Assembly (NCBI GenBank): GCA_021464415.1
Contig: CM038470.1
Coordinates: 26,065,601 to 26,129,600 of the forward strand
Source: Lonicera japonica
Lineage: Eukaryota > Streptophyta > Magnoliopsida > Dipsacales > Caprifoliaceae
Length of the DNA: 64,000 nucleotides
Reading direction: 5' to 3'
Shown here: one piece after another, positions 58,066-64,000 of the stretch
Position numbering within the stretch: the first letter of the stretch is position 1
Layout of the letters: every line of letters starts with the position of its first letter
Notes under the pieces: generated by a model
Database searches by the model: none
What the model was told of the DNA's origin: nothing
What the model saw: the letters and a program-made list of their open reading frames with translations, nothing else
Program-made: the position numbers and the translations under genes

Positions 58066-58460
58066 TGAGTATATCAAGTAGTTTTTTTTCTTTTTTTAAA
58101 TGTTCTAAATTAAGATAAATGCTTTCTCTTGTGAAATTATTGTTTAGTGTCAAATTAAAAAGCATGAACATCAAACAACGAAACACGAATTAATAACACG
58201 TAAATTTTCAGAATCAGTGTGGAAAATCAAGTATAAAAAAAGAAGATTTAATTTAAATTAGTTGTTTTTCAAATAAAAAAAATTCACAACATGAAAAGGG
58301 TAGTACAAAATACAAAGTCCGCATTCTTTTACTTTTTACTTTTTATTTTTTTAGTTCTTTACGGATGTCACTGACAAAGTATTATTTTAACGACGCTAAA
58401 ATTCAACCTTAAAATCTCTAAATCTATTCCAATAGGGTCACAGAGCCCACATTCAGTGCG
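58066..58460. other. Segment shared with 19240-19520, then unique sequence
   Basis: 58066-58300 aligns with copy 1. At 58300-58460, unique sequence leads into LeuD copy 2. The LeuD upstream region seen at 29030-29440 is missing here, so copy 2 has lost its promoter as well as its start codon. Confidence 0.65.
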
Positions 58461-58461
58461 A

Positions 58462-58857
58462 AGATATTTCACCTCTTCACACCACCCACCACAACCACAA
58501 CACTTCCTCTCTCACTCCCGTCTCCACTCTCAAACTCACCGTTTCCTTAAAATCCCTCTTCACTCCCTGCCGCCGCACCATCACCGCCTCCGCCACCACA
58601 TTCCACCGCCTAGCCTAAGTCGTTGGCGACAACATCGACACCGACCAAATCATCCCCGCCGAGTACCTATCCCTAGTCTCCTCCAAATCTGATGAGTATG
58701 AGAAGCTCGGTTCCTTTGTCCTAATTGGTCTACCTTCTACTTACCAGGTAAAAGGGAGATCAATTCCAAGTACTCTATTCTTATTGCCGACGGTAAAACC
58801 TTTTATTGATGGATTTTATGCAAGGAAGACGGGATGATTCCATCACAGGCTGCTTAG
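58462..58857 (+). pseudogene. LeuD-like small subunit, broken copy 2
   Basis: Paralogue of 29441-30675, without the start codon. It retains the transit-peptide region and the words VVGDNIDTDQIIPAEYL (after an in-frame TAA in the preceding GLAYVVG-type block, about 58614-58616), then SSKSDEYEKLGSFVLIGLPS. It lacks the 4-bp insertion of copy 1 and keeps TAC where copy 1 has TAA. At about 58790 it jumps through 30 bp of intron-derived sequence to the last codons (ARKTGMIPSQAA, stop at 58857). The SSREHA active-site region is therefore deleted. No functional product is possible. Confidence 0.87.
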
Positions 58858-59036
58858 AAACCAGGTTCCAATTCAATTTTGTAGTTTGATTGAATATTTA
58901 GTTATGTGATTATGTTTATTTGCTTTTACAGAAACCTTGATTCTGAGACATTTGATTGTAAATTATATTTTTGTTTTGTTTTGCATGCAAATTGAATGTA
59001 TTGTGAAAACAAATGTATAAATTCTAGTTATACGTA

Positions 59037-59040
<4 letters not shown>

Positions 59041-59068
<28 letters not shown>
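59041..59068. repeat. (TA)n microsatellite
   Basis: A TA run of about 28 bp in the LeuD copy 2 flank, longer than the run at the matching place in copy 1 (about 30867-30880). Confidence 0.9.
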
Positions 59069-60477
59069 ACATAGAGAGGAAAGTAAACAAATGTGATAAG
59101 TGGTCTAGTGGTAAAGTGTGATTACTGAGAGATTGCAGCCTAGGGTAAAATAGGCATTTTAGAAATGTGACTATCTTTGATTTGGCGGTTGAAATTTGGG
59201 GTTGGCTTTATAGATAGAGATGTATAGATGTATTAATTGTAAATATATTATCATTAACCCTCAACTCCACAATTAGTAAGAAATATATGGGCCAGGTTGG
59301 CATTTCATGTTTTTGGGTCGTGTTTTCAAGAGGCAGAAATGGAAAAACATGAACACATGGCTGTAGATACACGTATATATCTTTTGTCAGCCCATTTAAA
59401 TAGGATACGGACTCGACATGACTGAATTACTGAAATCAAACCTGTTTGTGAATTTGCATCTTAATCATCACACAGTAGTTTGTATTCCATTTATTTGCTT
59501 AGAATATTTATCTTGCTATTGACCGATTTTTGTTTCTAAATATCGAATGCTGAAAATGGAAAATGTGTTTACATTTGGGGTAGGTACTGTATGGATTAAT
59601 GCTGATTTTGGTAGACAGTAAGGAAAAGTACTAGGAAAAGAGGAACTTTCTATTCATAAGGGAGAGTAACCTTAATGATCGTTTGGTAGGAAGGATGGAA
59701 TATTGAAGGGATACATTATGGTTTGCTAGGTAATTGGTATATATGGAAAATTTAGGAAGAAGCGAAAAGAATAAATGTGTTACTTTACCTCTTAAGACTA
59801 AAACATTTAATTTATATAGCACTTGAATAAAAGGTTGCACAAGAGGCAAGCAATAAAGTTTAATTTTAACCTGATAAGACACCCAGTCCAATTGAAGAAG
59901 TGTTCACGTATTTTTGTTCCCCTAAAAGCGTTTCTAGCTTAAAACTTTATGTAGTGAAAAAGGGGTGATTGCTAATCAGTGATTTGGACGATTTCATATC
60001 GAATCTTGGGTGCTAAGGTGGTTGTCTTTTGCACCACAACCTCTGTTCACTGTTAGGATTTTTTAATGCAGAGGTAGGAATATTTGGACAATCTTGTTGT
60101 TTTCTACAGTTCTCGATCCTTAGATATCTGTTAACAAAGGAGTTGGGCTTGAACGTGAATTAGAACCCAGTGGAGAGTGGCGTTCCACTTAAATCTAAAA
60201 TTTATATTGCTTTGATCTCTCTTTCTTTGGTTATTTACATGGTTCAGTTTGTTTACTGACAAAGAAACCGATACAAGTTCTTGAATTTTTGTAGCCACTA
60301 GCCACTAACGAAGTAGCATTATGAAAATTTGCATATATTGAATAAAATCTAAGGCCTGTTGTTTGGGGTGAAATACTTTTCACTTAAACAGGAGAAAAAA
60401 GGATTTAACCGGAACCTGTGGGCCCTAACGCTTGAAGTTGAATTTGAAATTCAGAGCCACTGTAAATTTATAAATGC

Positions 60478-60781
60478 TATGGGCCTGTTTGATAACAACA
60501 TGGAAAATGAAAACAAAAACAATTGATTTTTGTGAGAAGTTGGAAAACAAGTTGGGGAATGTTGTGAGATGTCTTCTTGCCTTTTGGCTTTTTCCATAGA
60601 AAATTTTTCTTTGGGGGAGAAAAAATTTCCACAAAAAATAATGAAAGATGTAGGACATCTATTCATAAAAATGAGCATGAGATGGAGAGCATCTTATCAC
60701 ATAGTTCAACTTAAATTTCCAACTTCTCACATAAATTAAAGGTTTTTCTTTCCATTTTCCATGTTATCAAACGGAGCCTAT
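60478..60781. mobile_element. MITE downstream of LeuD copy 2
   Basis: The element 60481-60778 (298 bp) has ends GGGCCTGTTTGATAAC and, reversed, GGCTCCGTTTGATAAC, with TAT on both sides. It is the same insertion as 32112-32421. Confidence 0.72.
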
Positions 60782-61081
60782 GTAGCCCAGAACATGTCCA
60801 AAAGTTGTAGCCCAAATTAATTTTGAACCACACATTTGAACTGTAATTTAAGTGAGAAAACGTGCTTAGTGGCTTAGATGCATTTACACTTGCCTTTGGT
60901 ATGTTTTTGGGCTGTGTAGCATTACTCTTGTAATTCCAATAAACTAGATTTAGCTTTAATGGAAAACAAAGTTGATCCACTTCATTTCTTTCCTTTTCTT
61001 TTATTTTTGCCACTTCAACGATGGTTGGATTTAGTTATTTTCTTTTTGTCATTTATAGATTTTTGTAATGTCTCTTCTCAG

Positions 61082-61178
61082 GTTTCTGTACTTACCATCA
61101 TCTCTGGCAGGCTGGGCTTGTACAGTAGCGAGCAATATGCTACTCATCTGGTACCCGAGACGAGAAATTCTTCTCTTG
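61082..61178 (+). pseudogene. Orphan 97-nt exon relic, copy 2
   Basis: Bounded by tctcttctcag and gtatgt. Read with one leading base it stays open for 32 codons: FLYLPSSLAGWACTVASNML, then LIWYPRREILLL. Copy 1 (32720-32816) differs by a Pro-to-Leu change, a terminal stop and a few silent changes. The family is not recognised. A hydrophobic stretch followed by RRE suggests a membrane-segment edge. Confidence 0.5.
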
Positions 61179-61400
61179 GTATGTTACAGTTATTTTTCTT
61201 CATGTTCTACTTCAGAATTGAATGCACTCTTCATGAATTTTGTGCTTGTTTCTTGTTACTGCATCAAAACGTACAGCAATAGTGTAATTTGATTATATAG
61301 AGACTACAAATCTTAAATAGTTAAACTAGTGACTATCGAATTCATTAAAGTTGCTGGCGGCTGAAATACATTTCGTGTTTTTTCGGGTAATTAGCACTTT

Positions 61401-61858
61401 CGACAGATGCATACCCAAAGTTTGCTCCGCGTCCTACACTCGTCCACATCTAGATGTCTTGTTAAAAAAGTTGACGGAAAGCACATGTGCAAGGCACAAT
61501 CAAATATGTGCAGGGCCAATTTGGGTATTTACAACTAACAAACACTTATACATACATATATACACATATTATGAATCAAAATTATGAGCTCAAAGCAATT
61601 CCCTAATTCATATTCTAAATCTAGATTCATAATAATCAAACTAACTATTAATACAAAACAAAAACACAATCGTGTATATATATATAATTGGACAAATATA
61701 AATTTATTGCCACGAATCTAAAGCTCAAATACCTTAAACAAAATCAAATTTAGAATCAGAAGAAATTTTAGAGATGGAGAGCTGGATTTGATTTATTGCT
61801 CTTCCTCTTCCCCTTTTATACATAAAACATATGTATATATATGTACACCTACAAATCT
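61401..61858. other. Intergenic, nothing recognised
   Basis: AT-rich, with TA microsatellites near 61675 and 61830. No gene or repeat border was identified. Confidence 0.5.
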
Positions 61859-62188
61859 ATATACACCAATGTTTTAAAAAACGAGCGACTCGTACGAGTC
61901 GACTCGCGAGTTGAGGCGAGGCGGCACATGGGCGTTCCGAGGCGTAAGAGTCAGGTGTAAAAATCAATACTTACGAGTCTTGACCTTGAGGCGGACGAGT
62001 CTGACTCGGTTGGGGCGGGCGAGTCAGCAACAGGGGTATCTTTACCTCTTTTTTTTTTTTTTTTAAACTTTATATTATTATTAGTGGTAATTGACTAATT
62101 GGTAAAAAGCCCTAGAGTCCTAGACAAACAAAACAACGACACAACCCTCAGTCCCTCACAGCTCACTACGCAGCTCAGCTTCGTTCTC

Positions 62189-62287
62189 TCCCTCCGATCG
62201 TCTCTCTCCCTCCGTTCGTCTCTCCCTCCGATCGTCTCTCTCTCCAATCACCACTCCATCCCTCTTTACTCAAGGAAGGACGAAGCA
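62189..62287 (+). other. CT-rich 5'-UTR exon of the hAT element
   Basis: Imperfect repeats of tctctccctccgatcg end in aggacgaagcag/gtatta, a good splice donor. The matching acceptor would be ttatattatag at about 63022, shortly before the ATG at 63035. This suggests a 5'-UTR intron, in which the TRIM sits. Confidence 0.5.
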
Positions 62288-62582
62288 GGTATTACTCTGT
62301 ATTTTCTTTTTTGGAACAAAGGCTTCGGTTTTTGTTTTGTTTTGTTTTTTTTTTTGATTTTTTTTTGGAATGTAACAGGTTACTATGTTTTTGTTTGGGT
62401 TATGCTCTGTTTTTTTTTATTTTAACAAATGGTTAAAGGCTTCGGGTTTTTTTTTTTTGTAATGTAACCGGTTACTCTGTTTTTGTTTAGGTTATGCCTC
62501 AGTTTTTTTTTTTTTTTTTAATGGTTAATCTGTTTGTTTGTTTTTTTTTTTTTTGAAGAAAGGCTCTATTTTTTTTTTAAGT

Positions 62583-62907
62583 GTTAATGTTGAAGAGTAT
62601 GATATACATTGTAAACCCTAGCCCACTACTTAACAGCTTAAGCTTTTGGGAGAAATGGTTCTTAACATGGTATCAGAGGTCAGATTCTGCAAGGTCTCGG
62701 GTTCGAATCCTTCCGCTTGTATTTGTTTCCCCCTTTGTTTGTGCACAAAGTGCACCTTTGGTTTGGCTGGTTTGGCCTTTGGTTTCGTTTGTCTATCCAC
62801 GTGCAAGTGGCTCGCACGTGAGGGGGAGTGTTGAAGAGTATGATATACATTGTTAGCCCACTACTTAACATCTTAAGCTTTTGGGAGAAATTGTTCTTAA
62901 CAGTTAA
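62583..62907 (+). mobile_element. TRIM (terminal-repeat retrotransposon in miniature)
   Basis: The element 62588-62902 (315 bp) has an 80-bp 5' LTR (62588-62667, TGTTGAAGAGTATGATATAC...cttaaca) and a 74-bp 3' LTR (62829-62902) of nearly the same sequence. The word TGGTATCAGAGGTCAGATTC stands directly after the 5' LTR (primer-binding site for tRNA-iMet), and gtgagggggag directly before the 3' LTR (purine tract). A perfect 5-bp duplication GTTAA flanks it (62583-62587 and 62903-62907). There is no coding capacity. All the diagnostic parts of a TRIM are present, so it would have needed proteins from an autonomous partner. Confidence 0.93.
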
Positions 62908-63034
62908 TAATATATTGTTGTATTATTGTTATATGAGTATATGACCTGAATTTAGGACATTGGATTATGTTAAGTGTTAATTGTTATATTAGTTGTTAAT
63001 ATTGTTAATTGTTATATTATAGTAACTTGTGAAA

Positions 63035-63607
63035 ATGGTGAGAGGATCGACGGGGCAAGGAGGCACGGGTAATAGAAAAGACCCGGCTTGGAAGTTTTGT
63101 ACAGAAGTTGTGATGCCCGAAGGCAAGGGATACAAATACGTAAAGTGCAATTTTTGCTCGAAAGTTATTAGTGGAGGAGTTTCAAGGATGAAAATGCATC
63201 TTGCGGGTATACGTAAAGATTCAAAACCATGTGAACATGTACCTGAAGATGTGAAAAACGAAATTACAGATTATTTAAAGTAAGGGGAGCAATCAAAGAT
63301 CATTAGAGAAAGACAATATGATGAAATGGTTGACAGCGGTGCTTATTATAGTAGTCATGCATCACTAGGCAGGGGAGGTTCAAGTACAGGAAGTGTTCCT
63401 TCGAGGGGGGTTAGGGGACCTATGGATCATTTTGTAGCTAATGTCGGCGAAGATGATAGGGAAGATACAGACAACCAAACTAATGCAAAGGAAGCTCGAA
63501 ACCGTTGTGCATTAGATGTTGGGAGGTTCTTTATTGAAAATGGCATTCCTTTTAATGTTGCTAGTAGCCCCTCGTTTGTAAATATGTGTAGATCCCTTGG
63601 AAATTAA
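63035..63607 (+). pseudogene. hAT transposase N-terminus (BED finger), interrupted
   Basis: From the ATG at 63035: MVRGSTGQGGTGNRKDPAWK, then the BED-type zinc finger (KCNFCSKVISGGVSRMKMHL, with a later Cys in SKPC). At 63281-63283 a TAA interrupts the frame, which then continues in the same register (RERQYDEMVDSGAYY) through VRGPMDHFV to RNRCALDVGRFFIENGIPFN, the beginning of the DUF659-type region, and stops at 63605-63607. The DNA-binding part is thus retained and the catalytic part lost. A read-through or re-initiated protein could in principle bind transposon ends, but the stop makes a full-length product unlikely. Confidence 0.87.
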
Positions 63608-64000
63608 AGGAAGACATTTGTTTTGTGTTGTTTTGTTTTGTAGGTGTTTGATGATGAATTATGGCATGACTTTGATGTTTTTATTCTAGTTTTAGTTGAA
63701 CTATTACTATTATTAATTATTATTGTTGAAATTTGTGTTAGTTTATTATTTTATAATTTTTTATATTTTTCCGTTCCAAAAAAGTTGAGACTTACGCCTC
63801 GTTTCGCCTCGAGGCGTACGCCTCGCCTCATTCTAGCAAAACGCCTGGAATACGAGTCGCGAATTTTAAAACATTGATATACACACAACCCACAACCGTC
63901 CCCGCACCCATGAACCCGAACCGAACCCCACCACCTCACCACTCTCCTCACGCTCAGTTATGACTCACTTGCCATCGCCTCCTCCCTCATCACCCCACTC
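63608..64000. other. hAT right end and start of a C-rich region
   Basis: Up to 63876 this is the AT-rich 3' part and right end of the hAT element. From 63885 the sequence becomes C-rich (cacccatgaacccgaaccga...), which could be the beginning of a gene outside the window, but nothing can be assigned. Confidence 0.5.

Larger units (their letters stand above)
51676..58070 (+). mobile_element. Copia element D, structurally complete but inactive
   Basis: The element 51681-58065 (6385 bp) is bounded by a perfect 5-bp duplication TGAGT (51676-51680 and 58066-58070). Copy 1 of the segment (near 19235) is the empty site. The order is 5' LTR, primer-binding site, A/T-rich leader, gag, protease, integrase, reverse transcriptase, RNase H remnant, a 1.1-kb non-coding stretch, purine tract, 3' LTR: copia order. 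The two LTRs differ at about 10 of the first 70 positions, mostly by transitions, so the insertion is old. Stops in gag, a lost zinc-knuckle base, altered integrase Asp residues and a deleted RNase H show that it cannot move by itself. Confidence 0.92.
58858..61400. other. LeuD 3' flank, copy 2
   Basis: Alignable with 30676-33030. It contains an AT microsatellite (59041-59068), a tRNA-like word tggtctagtgg near 59100, the orthologous MITE (60481-60778) and the orphan exon relic (61082-61178). No gene was seen. Confidence 0.72.
61859..63884 (+). mobile_element. hAT transposon, deletion derivative with truncated transposase
   Basis: The element 61867-63876 (2010 bp) starts CAATGTTTTAAAAAACGAGC and its right end reversed reads CAATGTTTTAAAATTCGCGA. 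It is flanked by a perfect 8-bp duplication ATATACAC (61859-61866 and 63877-63884), as for hAT. Subterminal regions are packed with GACTCG/CGAGTC words on the left and GCCTCG/CGAGGC words on the right. The middle has a CT-rich 5' exon, an intron-like stretch with a TRIM insertion, and the N-terminal part of a BED-finger transposase. The catalytic RNase-H-like region and dimerisation domain are missing. It is non-autonomous. Confidence 0.88.

Noticed and set aside
62660..62730. tRNA-iMet-like sequence (tggtatcagaggtcag..., gggttcgaatcc)
   Set aside because: It is the primer-binding site and following sequence of the TRIM; a full tRNA with acceptor stem cannot be formed.
63885..64000. C-rich end of the window as the start of a gene
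   Set aside because: Too short, and cut by the window edge; only composition supports it.

Overview
This is an AT-rich nuclear window from a flowering plant, probably a eudicot. The evidence is several families of Ty1/copia and Ty3/gypsy debris, plant-type MITEs, Helitrons and a TRIM, a chloroplast-targeted leucine-biosynthesis gene with a Ser/Thr-rich transit peptide, and GT-AG introns. There is no operon, CRISPR array, convincing rRNA or convincing tRNA gene. The species cannot be named from the sequence. No host gene in the window looks fully intact.

Layout, left to right. 1-3462: intergenic sequence with a copia gag relic (1774-2350). 3463-9002: three LTRs of one family nested inside each other, with a Mutator-like foldback element inside the outermost. 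9003-11690: AT-rich sequence, no gene. 11800-19520: degraded copia element A, whose 3' LTR was split by a gypsy solo LTR, then anonymous sequence. 19945-29020: a duplicated copy of the LeuD upstream region, split by a 4.1-kb gypsy solo LTR that itself carries a Helitron, followed by reverse-strand copia element C. 29030-33030: a LeuD (isopropylmalate isomerase small subunit) pseudogene and its conserved downstream sequence. 33640-39950: a tandem pair of minus-strand genes for a small predicted membrane protein. 40347-41748: an internally deleted gypsy element. 43715-61390: a second, direct-orientation copy of the 12140-33030 segment, carrying copia B, a 3-kb insertion, the complete but dead copia element D, and a second, more broken LeuD copy. 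61867-63876: a deletion derivative of a hAT transposon that hosts a TRIM.

The main biology is genome architecture. A segment of about 18-21 kb (copia relic - anonymous sequence - LeuD - downstream exon relic) was duplicated in direct orientation. Each copy then took different insertions, so each serves as the empty-site control for the other. Target-site duplications can be read for at least twelve insertions, which gives a relative chronology. Both LeuD copies are disrupted, so the plant must carry another functional locus if it makes leucine by the standard route. The membrane-protein pair shows an internal duplication and separate frame damage in each copy. I found no defence system, gene cluster or clearly new molecular machine. 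The most unusual structures are the three-deep same-family LTR nest, the TRIM-in-hAT nest, and a 97-nt orphan exon kept in both segmental copies.
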